NCBI RefSeq assembly: GCF_009600315.1
Contig: NZ_WIWC01000003.1
Coordinates: 124,001 to 188,000 of the forward strand
Source: Pseudomonas helleri
GTDB taxonomy: Bacteria; Pseudomonadota; Gammaproteobacteria; Pseudomonadales; Pseudomonadaceae
Length of the DNA stretch: 64,000 bases
Direction of reading: 5' to 3'
In this document: one piece after another, positions 49,770 through 58,354 of the stretch
How positions within the stretch are numbered: position 1 is the stretch's first letter
Layout: each line of letters starts with the position of its first letter
The notes under the pieces: generated by a model
The model's database searches: none
What the model saw: only the letters and a program-made list of their open reading frames with translations
What the model was told of the DNA's origin: nothing
Translations under genes and position numbers: made by a program

Positions 49770-51209
49770 CTACAAGACCGGTGAGACCAAACGAGCCACG
49801 CGCATTGCCAGTTGTTGTAACCGGTGGGTCGCTTTTATATCCGCTTCGGTTATCTCTTTTGCCAGCGCAAAATCATCGAGCAACATGTGCTCGACTTCAG
49901 TGGCGAACGCATCGTCCACGGTGAGTAGCATCACTTCAAAGTTAAGGCGGAATGAGCGGTTGTCCATATTGGCACTGCCGATGGCGCTTATTTCGTTATC
50001 GATTAACACCACTTTCTGATGCAAAAAACCGGGTTGGTATCGAAATATTTTTACACCTGCGCGTACCGCTTCAAAGGCATACAAGCTCGACGCTGCGTAG
50101 ACAATTTTATGATCCGGTCTAGACGGTATCAAAATGCGCACATCTACCCCGCGCAAGACGGCCAGCCTCAAGGCAGAGAAAACCGCCTCATCAGGTACGA
50201 AGTAAGGGGTGGTAATCCACACCCGTTCGTTAGCTGCGTGAATAGCTTCAACAAAAAACAGTGAGCACGTTTCATAGGGGTCGGCAGGACCGCTGGCTAG
50301 AAATTGGCACAGTACGCCGCCTTCCGGATAACTTTGCGGAAGGATTAGCGGTGGCAATTTTCGAGCTGCCCAAAACCAGTCTTCCGCGAAAGATTCTTGT
50401 AGGCAGGCCACCACAGGACCGCTCACTTCGACATGGGTGTCCCGCCAAGGCGACAATGGCGGTTTGGCACCCAAGTATTCGTCCCCCACGTTATGGCCAC
50501 CCACAAATCCTTTAATACCATCGACCACGACAACTTTCCGGTGATTACGAAAGTTGACCTGGAAGCGGCTGATCCACCCACCGCGGGTGGCAAATGCCTG
50601 GGCCTGTACACCGCCTGCGCGAAGCGTCTCGGCATAAGCATTGGGTAAGGAGTGGCTTCCAATGCTGTCATAGAGTAAATGAACAGCGACCCCTTGAGCG
50701 GCTTTCTCCATTAACAGGGCATGTAACTTCATGCCCAGTTCGTCATCGTGGATGATGAAAAATTGAACCAGCACTACCTCCTTTGCATCGCGAATGGCGC
50801 TGAAGATGGCGTCAAAAGTTGCAGTGCCGTTAATCAGCAAGCGCACTGAGTTGTTGGCCAGGCAGGGCATACGTCCTAACCTGGGCATTGCCCTGAGTGA
50901 TGTATATGCAGCGGACTTTCGGGCGGAAAGGGCTTCTTCAACCCAAGGCCTCCAGTTCAAATCGATGATCGCTTCGCGCATTTCTTGATTGGCATCGCGG
51001 CGGGCACGAATGTAATCGTCAAATGTGCTGCGTCCAAAGATCAGATAAGGGATCAATGTCAGATACGGAATAAAGAACAACGACATCGCCCAAGCGATAG
51101 AGCCCTGTGCCGTTCTGACGGTGAGTACCGCATGCACAGCGGCCACCAAGCCTAAACTGTGGACCAATAGAATCAGATATCCGAAAACGTGTGGGCCTAG
51201 AAAATCCAT
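49770..51209 (-). CDS. cls: Cardiolipin synthase
   Basis: Cardiolipin synthase condenses two phosphatidylglycerols (or similar) at the inner membrane. The 479-residue protein has two N-terminal membrane helices ([41 protein letters not shown]) and two phospholipase-D HKD motifs: [10 protein letters not shown] near residue 223 and [10 protein letters not shown] near residue 400. The length and motif spacing match bacterial ClsA-type enzymes. The gene is monocistronic, with a hairpin after it. Confidence 0.93.
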   Translation of the reverse strand: MDFLGPHVFGYLILLVHSLGLVAAVHAVLTVRTAQGSIAWAMSLFFIPYLTLIPYLIFGRSTFDDYIRARRDANQEMREAIIDLNWRPWVEEALSARKSAAYTSLRAMPRLGRMPCLANNSVRLLINGTATFDAIFSAIRDAKEVVLVQFFIIHDDELGMKLHALLMEKAAQGVAVHLLYDSIGSHSLPNAYAETLRAGGVQAQAFATRGGWISRFQVNFRNHRKVVVVDGIKGFVGGHNVGDEYLGAKPPLSPWRDTHVEVSGPVVACLQESFAEDWFWAARKLPPLILPQSYPEGGVLCQFLASGPADPYETCSLFFVEAIHAANERVWITTPYFVPDEAVFSALRLAVLRGVDVRILIPSRPDHKIVYAASSLYAFEAVRAGVKIFRYQPGFLHQKVVLIDNEISAIGSANMDNRSFRLNFEVMLLTVDDAFATEVEHMLLDDFALAKEITEADIKATHRLQQLAMRVARLVSPVL

Positions 51210-51340
51210 GCGTATCCTTACTCCTCAATGTCCAATGCTTAGTACAACAGACCATGTTCTGTTATGAATGTCCTATTAATGTACGGCTGCAACCTCGGCC
51301 ATTTTTCAGCGTCTAACACGGACAATTCCGTAGGAGCTAC

Positions 51341-51865
51341 TTGATGAATATTCGTCTGCTTGGACTGTTTATGGCCTGTGGCATTTCCCTTCCGCTGTCT
51401 GCTCAGGCCCAAATGCTCCAACCTGGTCTTTGGGAGCTGACCTCCAGCAATATGCAGGTAGACGGTCAACAGTTACCAGACTTTCAACTGATGTTAGGTC
51501 AGTTGCAGGGCATGATGACCCCGGAGCAAAAAGCTCAGCTCGAGAATCAGGGACTGACCATGGGCGGCAAAGGCGTTCGAGTATGTCTAACGCCAGAGCA
51601 GGTTCAGACCAACGATATTCCGTTGACTGACCCGAAGTCCGGTTGCACTCAGCAGATTACTGAGCGTAGTGGAAATCAGTGGAAGTTTCGCTTTAGTTGT
51701 CCAAAAGCTCAGGGCGCCGGTGTCGCCACATTCGCCAGTGATAGAGCGTTCTCGACACAAGTGAGTGGCACGTTCAATGCGACCGGTATTCAGCAAAAAG
51801 GCAGCATGGATACAAATGCTGTCTGGTTGGGACAAAGCTGTGGAACAGTTAAGCCCCGCGCATGA
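51341..51865 (+). CDS. DUF3617-domain exported protein
   Basis: The 174-residue protein has a signal peptide (GLFMACGISLPLSAQAQ). The DUF3617 pattern is MLQPGLWELTSS near the start and CLTPEQVQ...DPKSGCTQQ...FSCP with paired cysteines. The function of this family is unknown; members are periplasmic and small. A bidirectional hairpin separates it from the convergent folE2. Confidence 0.8.
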   Translation: MMNIRLLGLFMACGISLPLSAQAQMLQPGLWELTSSNMQVDGQQLPDFQLMLGQLQGMMTPEQKAQLENQGLTMGGKGVRVCLTPEQVQTNDIPLTDPKSGCTQQITERSGNQWKFRFSCPKAQGAGVATFASDRAFSTQVSGTFNATGIQQKGSMDTNAVWLGQSCGTVKPRA

Positions 51866-51876
51866 GCCGAACATTG

Positions 51877-51898
51877 CGGCAGCTTATAAAAGCTGCCG
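51877..51898. terminator. Bidirectional terminator-like hairpin between DUF3617 gene and folE2
   Basis: CGGCAGCTT / AAGCTGCCG is a perfect 9-bp stem with an ATAA loop, 12 nt after the DUF3617 stop. It sits between two convergent genes and can serve both. Confidence 0.65.
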
Positions 51899-51912
51899 TA
51901 ACTCCCGCCGTT

Positions 51913-52805
51913 TTATTGCTCTCCATTCCAATGACTCTCCGCCACAGCATCATGACTGTGCAAGCTTTCGGCATGCACCACTTTCAGGTGAAATCCTTTA
52001 ACGCCTGCTGTGGTTTTAAGCACCTTGTTCAAACGTCTCGCGGCATCTTCACAGAACATCAAATTCTGACCATTAGCTAATGCGAAGGCTTGTTCGTCTG
52101 CACGTTTAACAGCGGTTTGTACGGCTGTGCCCAAAGCCTCTTCGGCGTTATCAATAATCAAATCTATTGGAAATTCAGTCAGCTCGTTGCTGAGATGGAT
52201 CTTTAAATGGGCTGTGCTTCTTTGACTATGCGGCGTCGCGACGATCCCTTTTGGACTCCCTAGCCAAGCTAGTACCTCTGCATGCATCAACGTTCGATTG
52301 GCAAAGTCATCAATAAATTGTTGTTGGATAAGCTGTCGAGCCAAAGCCGCTGAGCAGGGGCATGTTGATGAGTAGTTCACGTCGACATTTAGTTCCACGT
52401 GGAACATTCCGTTTTTTAGAGATGCATCAACGCACACCTCGTAGCGCTTCCAACCACTGAGAGGACTGACCAGCGCAGCGCGTTTTAGCAAGACATGGGT
52501 GTGAATACGCAGATAAGCGCTGACAGAAAGGTCGTCATGACTGTCGAGAAATTGTTGAAGAATTTCTTTTAAAAGTGAAGGGTTCATGGCCTGCGATTCG
52601 AGCGCTTCGAGCGCTAAATAAAGACGCGACATATGAATTCCTCGTGCCTCACCGTCATCGAGCTGACACCTGCGTCAGCGATAGCGGTTAATAGCTGACC
52701 ATTAATAACCACGGGAAGCGCTATGCCGCACATACCCACCCATTCCAGAGGGAGACTTTGGTGGGTGTTTTGCGAGGCGATGTCAGGAAGGATCAGAGCA
52801 TTCAT
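51913..52805 (-). pseudogene. folE2: GTP cyclohydrolase FolE2, frameshifted
   Basis: FolE2 is the zinc-independent GTP cyclohydrolase IB that starts folate synthesis when zinc is scarce. The N-terminal frame starts MNALILPDIASQNTHQS at 52805 and the rest is read from RGIHMSRLYLALEALES. Near 52656-52663 one C/G appears to be missing: restoring it gives GVS-LDDGEARGIHMSRL in one frame, giving ~297 residues, the usual length. The core motifs YSSTCPCSAALARQ and the C-terminal EDAARRLNKVL are intact. It is a recent single-base loss or a sequencing error. It is divergent from the zinc GTPase gene, with a Zur-like box between them. Confidence 0.85.
52392..52405. other. parS-like palindrome inside folE2
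   Basis: GTTCCACGTGGAAC is a perfect 14-bp palindrome that equals the core of the Pseudomonas ParB-binding site parS; the outer pair is A...A instead of T...A. parAB lies about 50 kb to the left, 26.7 kb of which is the transposon. I found no other such core in the window by reading. Confidence 0.6.
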
Positions 52806-52864
52806 AAGAGATTCCAGTAGGAAAGGTTGGCGCGTTACAACATAACAATTGGCGCGACGTGTAT

Positions 52865-52879
52865 TGTTATAATGTATCA
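52865..52879. promoter_or_regulatory. Probable Zur-binding box
   Basis: TGTTATAATGTATCA is a near-palindrome that resembles the gammaproteobacterial Zur box (GTTATAxxATAAC). It sits between folE2 (start 52805) and the COG0523 GTPase gene (start 52950), two genes known in the family to be de-repressed by zinc limitation. Confidence 0.65.
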
Positions 52880-52949
52880 TTACGGCTAGCCGAAATGACT
52901 ACCCAAATAATCGGGCGCTTTAACCTGCCGACCCTGATGAGGAACTCTT

Positions 52950-54158
52950 ATGCCAAAACGTCTTCCAGTGACTGTTCTGTCCGGCTTTCTCGGTGCAGGA
53001 AAAAGCACCTTGTTGAATTATATTTTGCGTAATCGAGACGACTTGCGCGTGGCGGTCATCGTTAACGATATGAGTGAAATCAATCTGGATGGGGGTGAGG
53101 TTCAGCGCGATGTCACTCTGAATCGGGCAGAGGAAAAGCTGGTCGAAATGAGCAATGGATGCATTTGCTGCACCTTGCGTGAAGACCTGCTGAAGGAAGT
53201 GAGTCAGTTGGCCAAGGAAGGACGATTTGATTATTTATTAATTGAATCTACGGGGATCTCAGAACCGCTTCCCGTAGCAGAAACATTTACCTTCCGCGAT
53301 GAAGCAGGCCAAAGCCTGGCGGATATTGCGCGCTTGGACACGATGGTCACTGTGGTCGATGGTTTAAATTTTTTATTGGATTTTCAGGCCGCAGAAAGTT
53401 TGGTATCCCGTGGTGAAACACTGGGCGAAGACGATGAACGCTCCATTACCGATTTATTGATCGAACAAATTGAGTTCGCTGACGTTATTTTAATCAGCAA
53501 AATTGATCTCATTAGTCGCAGTGATAGGGAGGAATTGATCGCCATTCTTAAGCGTTTGAACGCTCAGGCAGAGATTATTCCGATGCTGATGGGAGAAGTC
53601 CCGCTCAATAAAATTCTCGATACAGGTCGATTCGATTTTGATCGTGCCGCTCAGGCACCGGGCTGGCTTAAAGAATTACGCGGTGAGCATGTACCCGAAT
53701 CTGAAGAATACGGCATTGCTTCTACGGGCTATCTTGCGCGGCGGCCCTTTCATCCCGAGCGTTTTTTTAATTTTATTGACCGTCCCTGGGTCAATGGAAA
53801 ATTACTGCGCTCTAAAGGCTTCTTCTGGCTGGCCAGTAAGCATCAGGAGGCCGGGAGTTGGTCGCAGGCAGGTGGTTTGATGCGTTATGGCTTCGCTGGC
53901 CGCTGGTGGCGTTTCGTGCCGCGAGATCAATGGCCGCATGACGTGGAGGCCAAAGCCGAAATCTTGCAAAAGTGGCTGCCCGAGACAGGTGATTGTCGTC
54001 AGGAATTGGTGTTTATCGGTCAGCACATCGATTTTGATGTGCTGAAAGATGAGCTCAATGCCTGTTTGCTAAGCGATGAGGAAATGGCACTGGGCACCAA
54101 TGCTTGGCAGCTTTTAAATGATCCATTTGGCGAGTGGCAGGAAGAGGTAGCGATATGA
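52950..54158 (+). CDS. COG0523 zinc-homeostasis GTPase (ZigA/ZNG-type)
   Basis: The 402-residue GTPase has the P-loop SGFLGAGKSTLLN near residue 13, the metal-binding CxCC motif NGCICCTLRED near 70, Walker B-like IESTGISEPLP, and the SKIDLI nucleotide-specificity motif. A CobW C-terminal domain of ~180 residues follows. Such proteins deliver zinc to client enzymes during starvation. The Zur-like box upstream and folE2 next to it support the zinc assignment. The gene continues into DUF1826 by a 4-nt overlap. Confidence 0.88.
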   Translation: MPKRLPVTVLSGFLGAGKSTLLNYILRNRDDLRVAVIVNDMSEINLDGGEVQRDVTLNRAEEKLVEMSNGCICCTLREDLLKEVSQLAKEGRFDYLLIESTGISEPLPVAETFTFRDEAGQSLADIARLDTMVTVVDGLNFLLDFQAAESLVSRGETLGEDDERSITDLLIEQIEFADVILISKIDLISRSDREELIAILKRLNAQAEIIPMLMGEVPLNKILDTGRFDFDRAAQAPGWLKELRGEHVPESEEYGIASTGYLARRPFHPERFFNFIDRPWVNGKLLRSKGFFWLASKHQEAGSWSQAGGLMRYGFAGRWWRFVPRDQWPHDVEAKAEILQKWLPETGDCRQELVFIGQHIDFDVLKDELNACLLSDEEMALGTNAWQLLNDPFGEWQEEVAI

Positions 54159-54802
54159 TCCGCGCTGCCATAGCACAGCCAGTTATTCATCAAGTGAGTG
54201 GCTGCAGCCCTGAAATACTGACGCGTATTCTCGATAACCACGTCAATCTGGCTCTCTGGGAGCGCCAATTACCCGTGCACATTGCCGATTTTGCGGCTCT
54301 GTTGCTGTCGCTCGGTGAGCCATTAAGTGATGCAATAATTCTCAATACATCCGACGAGCGGTCAATTTCGCTTATTCCTGGCTTAGCTTCACGCTTCCAT
54401 GATCTGGAAGGTTATGAGGGCTTTATTGCCGACGTCGGGTGGTTAGTCAGTGCATACGCATGCCTGCTGGGCGCAAAACGCATAGGGTTGCGTCTCCGGG
54501 CCTTGGATAAGGCGATGTGTCCACGGTTTCATGTTGATCATGTCCCCTTACGGCTCATTACCACCTATGCAGGGCCCGGCAGCCAGTGGCTCAAAGAAGG
54601 CCTGATTGAGCGTCGGCGATTGGGTCAATTAACTTCAGAGCCGACGGAAAACTCGAAAATTGAGCACATAAATGTCGGTGAGGTGGCATTACTCAAAGGC
54701 GAAAAATGGCAAGGCAACGAAGGTTTTGGACTGATTCATCGGTCGCCTGCGGTTAAAGAGGGCGAGAGACGGTTGATTTTGACTCTCGATTGGCTTGCTT
54801 AA
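54155..54802 (+). CDS. DUF1826 family protein
   Basis: The 215-residue protein of unknown function belongs to a family commonly encoded beside COG0523 GTPases in Zur regulons. It includes a CPRFHVDHVPLRLITTY segment with Cys and His residues that could bind metal, and an end LIHRSPAVKEGERRLILTLDW. I chose the ATG at 54155, overlapping the previous stop; an in-frame GTG 21 nt upstream is less likely. It belongs to the zinc-starvation operon by position. Confidence 0.78.
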   Translation: MIRAAIAQPVIHQVSGCSPEILTRILDNHVNLALWERQLPVHIADFAALLLSLGEPLSDAIILNTSDERSISLIPGLASRFHDLEGYEGFIADVGWLVSAYACLLGAKRIGLRLRALDKAMCPRFHVDHVPLRLITTYAGPGSQWLKEGLIERRRLGQLTSEPTENSKIEHINVGEVALLKGEKWQGNEGFGLIHRSPAVKEGERRLILTLDWLA

Positions 54803-54880
54803 AAGCTTGTCCGAAGCAGCGACTACAGGCTTTGGATTAAGGCATATTGCTTGCTTCGATCAAGACAGAGGCAGGTAATC

Positions 54881-55867
54881 GTGCTGCAAAATATTCCTAC
54901 CCATGTGATTGCCGGGCCGCTCGGTGCCGGCAAAACCAGTCTGATTCAGCACCTGATGGCCCACAAACCCGCTCACGAACGTTGGGCGGTTCTGGTCAAT
55001 GAGTTTGGTCAAATCGGCCTGGATGCGGCGCTCATGAGCGTAGGTGACGCTGCAATTGCTATTGCCGAAGTGGCGGGCGGATGTGTGTGTTGCGTCAATG
55101 GTGCGCCTTTTCAAATTGGCTTGAGCCATCTACTTCGCACGTCTCGTCCCGACAGGTTATTCATAGAACCGTCGGGTTTAGGGCATCCGGTACAAATTTT
55201 AAAACAACTTAGTGAGGCGCCTTGGCGCGGAGTTTTGGCCTTGCAGCCGTGTGTCATGGTGCTTGATACGCAGGCAATGGCACAGGGCAAACCGTTGCCT
55301 GAGACCCAACAAAAAGCCCTCGAAAGTGCGGGTTTAGTCGTCATGAATAAATCTAATAGTGTCCCAGGTGAGCAACGTGAGCAGATTGCATGCAGCCTGC
55401 CAAAGTGCCCTGTTTTATGGGTAGAGAATGGCTGTATCCCTTTAAATTCGCTGCCTGTAGCCGATATGAATATTGCTCATGCTGTGGATAACTCATTGAT
55501 TTATAAGGATTTAAGTCAAATACAAAGCCTATTTACCAATCCTGAGTCGCCTATTTTTCTGACTCAGTTGGGAGAGGATGGCTGGAGTGCCGGGTGGCGT
55601 TGGCATCCCTCCAGGCAATTTGATTTAAACCGTCTTCAATCATGGCTTGATAGCCTTGTGTGGCGCCGCGCAAAACTCATTGTCCGCACGAAAGGAGGGT
55701 GGTTTTCGACTAATTCTGTGGATAACTCTATCGAACACTGGAAATCCAGTGAGTGGCGGTCGGATTCACGCATCGAACTTATCTTTGACCGACTCCAGAA
55801 TCCCGATTTGATCAAATCCGGGTTAAGAAAATGTCTGGATGCGCTGGAGGATGGGAAAGTTAGGTAG
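54881..55867 (+). CDS. Second COG0523/CobW-type GTPase
   Basis: The 328-residue GTPase has the P-loop AGPLGAGKTSLIQ near residue 10, the metal motif GGCVCCVNGAPF near 68, IEPSGLGHPV and the NKSN specificity motif. The C-terminal domain is shorter and more divergent than in its neighbour. I chose the GTG at 54881 (AGAGGCAGG upstream) over an upstream TTG. Two COG0523 proteins side by side suggest different zinc clients, or paralogues with different metals. Confidence 0.82.
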   Translation: MLQNIPTHVIAGPLGAGKTSLIQHLMAHKPAHERWAVLVNEFGQIGLDAALMSVGDAAIAIAEVAGGCVCCVNGAPFQIGLSHLLRTSRPDRLFIEPSGLGHPVQILKQLSEAPWRGVLALQPCVMVLDTQAMAQGKPLPETQQKALESAGLVVMNKSNSVPGEQREQIACSLPKCPVLWVENGCIPLNSLPVADMNIAHAVDNSLIYKDLSQIQSLFTNPESPIFLTQLGEDGWSAGWRWHPSRQFDLNRLQSWLDSLVWRRAKLIVRTKGGWFSTNSVDNSIEHWKSSEWRSDSRIELIFDRLQNPDLIKSGLRKCLDALEDGKVR

Positions 55868-56105
55868 GTCGAGTCGGGTGAGTGTTCAAACACACGGGCA
55901 AATGCCCACTTCTGTGCTGGTAAAATTGTCCTACAATTCTAACTGTGTGGAGCGTTTCACCACCCTGGATTCATTGAAAAGCCTCTATTTCAATGGTCTC
56001 AGTAAGGCAGGCATAACCGTATCTACGGACTTGAGTAGAGTTATCCACAGGCTGATTTGATTAATGGCCCTACAAAAGCCTCCGGTAGAAGAGGGCTAAG
56101 CACAT

Positions 56106-56522
56106 TCAGTGTCTAGTTTTGTGTTCCTGACGCCATTGGCTCAGTTCGATGACTTTCGCGCTGGTTGCGCTGGGGGGGACTTCACTCAGATCGGATTCGG
56201 AGCCGGTTGGGATAGGGTAGGGCGGTAGATCAATTTTTGCGCTATGAGCCCCGAATTGTGTGATGGTGCCGGTATGTCGCTGTTCACCCGTCACCGTGAA
56301 CTCGAAGTTATACACACGGGCCAGACGTTTACGGCCATTGGCATCCGCAATAAAGCCTATTTTCTTGAGTGCAACGTTTTCATCCAACAACTCGATATCA
56401 AGGTTCTTGCAGTGCTGTTTAACCCGCGCCAGGGCGCGCTCACGCAGGCCGTGGTTGTGCCACAGCCAGGCAGCGCCTGTGGCCAACAGCATCAGCACAA
56501 ACATATTTCCAAGGGTCAGCAT
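56106..56522 (-). CDS. DUF3301 family membrane-anchored protein
   Basis: The ~138-residue protein has one N-terminal membrane helix (MFVLMLLATGAAWLW), then a charged domain (RVKQHCKNLDIELLDENVALKK, RVYNFEFTVTGEQRHTG) ending in a proline-rich tail. Function is unknown in the family. I chose the ATG at 56522 with GGAG 8 nt upstream over a GTG at 56531. Confidence 0.78.
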   Translation of the reverse strand: MLTLGNMFVLMLLATGAAWLWHNHGLRERALARVKQHCKNLDIELLDENVALKKIGFIADANGRKRLARVYNFEFTVTGEQRHTGTITQFGAHSAKIDLPPYPIPTGSESDLSEVPPSATSAKVIELSQWRQEHKTRH

Positions 56523-56635
56523 TAAGTGCACTCCAACAGATTGGGTTCAGCTTAACTGCGTCTTCAGTCTGTCGTATAGGTTGTGTTTAGTCGCATACTG
56601 CGCGGCTTGAATCCATCCGCAGTCTGGAATCCGGC

Positions 56636-57508
56636 ATGAAACGTACACCTCATTTACTCGCCATCCAATCCCACGTGGTTTTCGGCCATGCCGGCAACAG
56701 CGCCGCAGTGTTTCCTATGCAGCGCGTCGGGGTAAACGTTTGGCCATTGAACACGGTGCAATTCTCCAACCACACCCAATATGGCCAGTGGGCAGGCGAA
56801 GTATTGGCGCCTGAGCAAATTCCAGCATTGGTTGAGGGCATTGCGGCGATTGGCGAGCTGGGCAACTGTGATGCCGTGTTATCCGGCTATTTGGGCAGTG
56901 CTGCGCAAGGACGGGCTATTCTCAGCGGTGTGGCGCGGATTAAATCGGTGAACCCTCACGCGCTGTATCTGTGTGACCCGGTCATGGGGCATCCGGAGAA
57001 AGGGTGCATCGTGGCGCAGGAAGTCAGTGATTTTCTTCTGGAAGAAGCCGCTGCGATGGCAGACTTTCTTTGCCCTAATCAGTTGGAGTTGGACAGTTTT
57101 TGCGGTTGCCATCCGCAATCGTTGCTCGATTGTCTGGCGATGGCTCGGAGTCTGCTGGCACGTGGTCCGAAAGCGGTGCTGGTGAAGCATTTGTCTTACC
57201 CGGGTAAGCCGCTAGAGAGTTTTGAGATGCTCCTGGTGACTGCCGAAGGCAATTGGTACCTGAGTCGCCCATTATTGGCTTTCCCACGTCAGCCGGTGGG
57301 TGTGGGCGATCTGACCTCAGGCCTGTTTTTGGCGCGTGTGCTGTTGGGTGACAGCTTGGTGGCGGCCTTTGAGTTCACCGCAGCTGCTGTGCATGAGGTA
57401 TTGCTCGAAACTCAGGCATGCAGCAGCTATGAGTTACAACTGGTGCGTGCACAGGATCGTATTGCGCATCCGCGTGTGCGGTTTGAAGCCGTACCGATCA
57501 GTTTGTGA
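56636..57508 (+). CDS. pdxY: Pyridoxal kinase PdxY
   Basis: PdxY phosphorylates pyridoxal to PLP in the salvage pathway. The 290-residue ribokinase-like protein begins [27 protein letters not shown] with the family start, and contains [14 protein letters not shown] near residue 108 and the anion hole region [12 protein letters not shown] near 222. The length is standard. A strong hairpin follows. Confidence 0.92.
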   Translation: MKRTPHLLAIQSHVVFGHAGNSAAVFPMQRVGVNVWPLNTVQFSNHTQYGQWAGEVLAPEQIPALVEGIAAIGELGNCDAVLSGYLGSAAQGRAILSGVARIKSVNPHALYLCDPVMGHPEKGCIVAQEVSDFLLEEAAAMADFLCPNQLELDSFCGCHPQSLLDCLAMARSLLARGPKAVLVKHLSYPGKPLESFEMLLVTAEGNWYLSRPLLAFPRQPVGVGDLTSGLFLARVLLGDSLVAAFEFTAAAVHEVLLETQACSSYELQLVRAQDRIAHPRVRFEAVPISL

Positions 57509-57523
57509 GCACCTGAATCTGAC

Positions 57524-57553
57524 CCCCCACAGGCATTGTTAAACCTGTGGGGG
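57524..57553 (+). terminator. Terminator-like hairpin after pdxY
   Basis: CCCCCACAGG / CCTGTGGGGG is a perfect 10-bp stem with a 10-nt loop beginning 16 nt after the stop. It lies between the convergent pdxY and thioesterase genes and can serve both strands. Confidence 0.7.
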
Positions 57554-57583
57554 CGGATTTCCCGCAAAGCATAAATGCGGGTG

Positions 57584-58069
57584 TTACATCGTCTCGTCTT
57601 TCAATTCCTGATAGCGTTTTTCCAGCTCCTGGCGGATTTGGCGACGCTGTTTGCCCTGAATAAAGCGACGCTTGTCTTCGCTGTTTACAGGCTGCAACGG
57701 TGGTACAGCAGCTGGTTTACGGTCGTCGTCCACCGACACCATGGTGAAGAAACAGCTGTTGGTGTGGCGCACTGAGCGTTCACGAATATTTTCAGTCACG
57801 ACTTTAATCCCGACTTCCATCGAGGTATTGCCGGTGTAATTGACCGATGCCAGAAAGGTCACCAGCTCGCCGACGTGAATCGGTTCACGAAAAATCACCT
57901 GATCCACAGACAACGTGACCACATAGCGGCCGGCATAGCGGCTAGCGCAGGCGTAAGCGACTTCGTCGAGGTACTTGAGCAGGGTTCCGCCGTGCACATT
58001 GCCTGAAAAATTAGCCATATCAGGCGTCATCAAGACGGTCATCGAAAGTTGGGCGTTTCCGGGTTCCAT
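57584..58069 (-). CDS. Acyl-CoA thioesterase, hot-dog fold (YciA/ACOT-like)
   Basis: The 161-residue protein has the hot-dog signature PDMANFSGNVHGGTLLKYLDEVAY near residue 14-38 with the catalytic Asp, and ACASRYAGRYVVTLSVD. The C-terminal tail is charged and helical. It hydrolyses medium- or long-chain acyl-CoA by family knowledge. Monocistronic and convergent with pdxY. Confidence 0.83.
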   Translation of the reverse strand: MEPGNAQLSMTVLMTPDMANFSGNVHGGTLLKYLDEVAYACASRYAGRYVVTLSVDQVIFREPIHVGELVTFLASVNYTGNTSMEVGIKVVTENIRERSVRHTNSCFFTMVSVDDDRKPAAVPPLQPVNSEDKRRFIQGKQRRQIRQELEKRYQELKDETM

Positions 58070-58354
58070 AGCAGCAGGCTCGCGGTAGTGTTGCAGCAGT
58101 GAAAAGGGTATCTCTGCGGATACTTGTCGATTTTTGAAACAGTTGATAACGGGACGCTGGCGTAATGGCAGCCGTCACGCTTATGTGTATCTGTTTCCAT
58201 ATATTGCACGGTCTTTCTATGGGAAGTCGCGGTGTTAACCTGCAAAAGCCCGATAAGCGGGTAATTCCCACATTAAAAACGGTCTATACACACTCTCTTA
58301 AGGGTTGTGTCTGTCGTTCTGTTGCTGCGAAACCTACTCAAGGAGCACCACGCC

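Noticed and set aside
56040..56052. Isolated DnaA-like 9-mers in rsmG, glmS, the 55-56 kb region and elsewhere
   Set aside because: Single boxes inside genes or spacers are common in Pseudomonas and give no structure by themselves.
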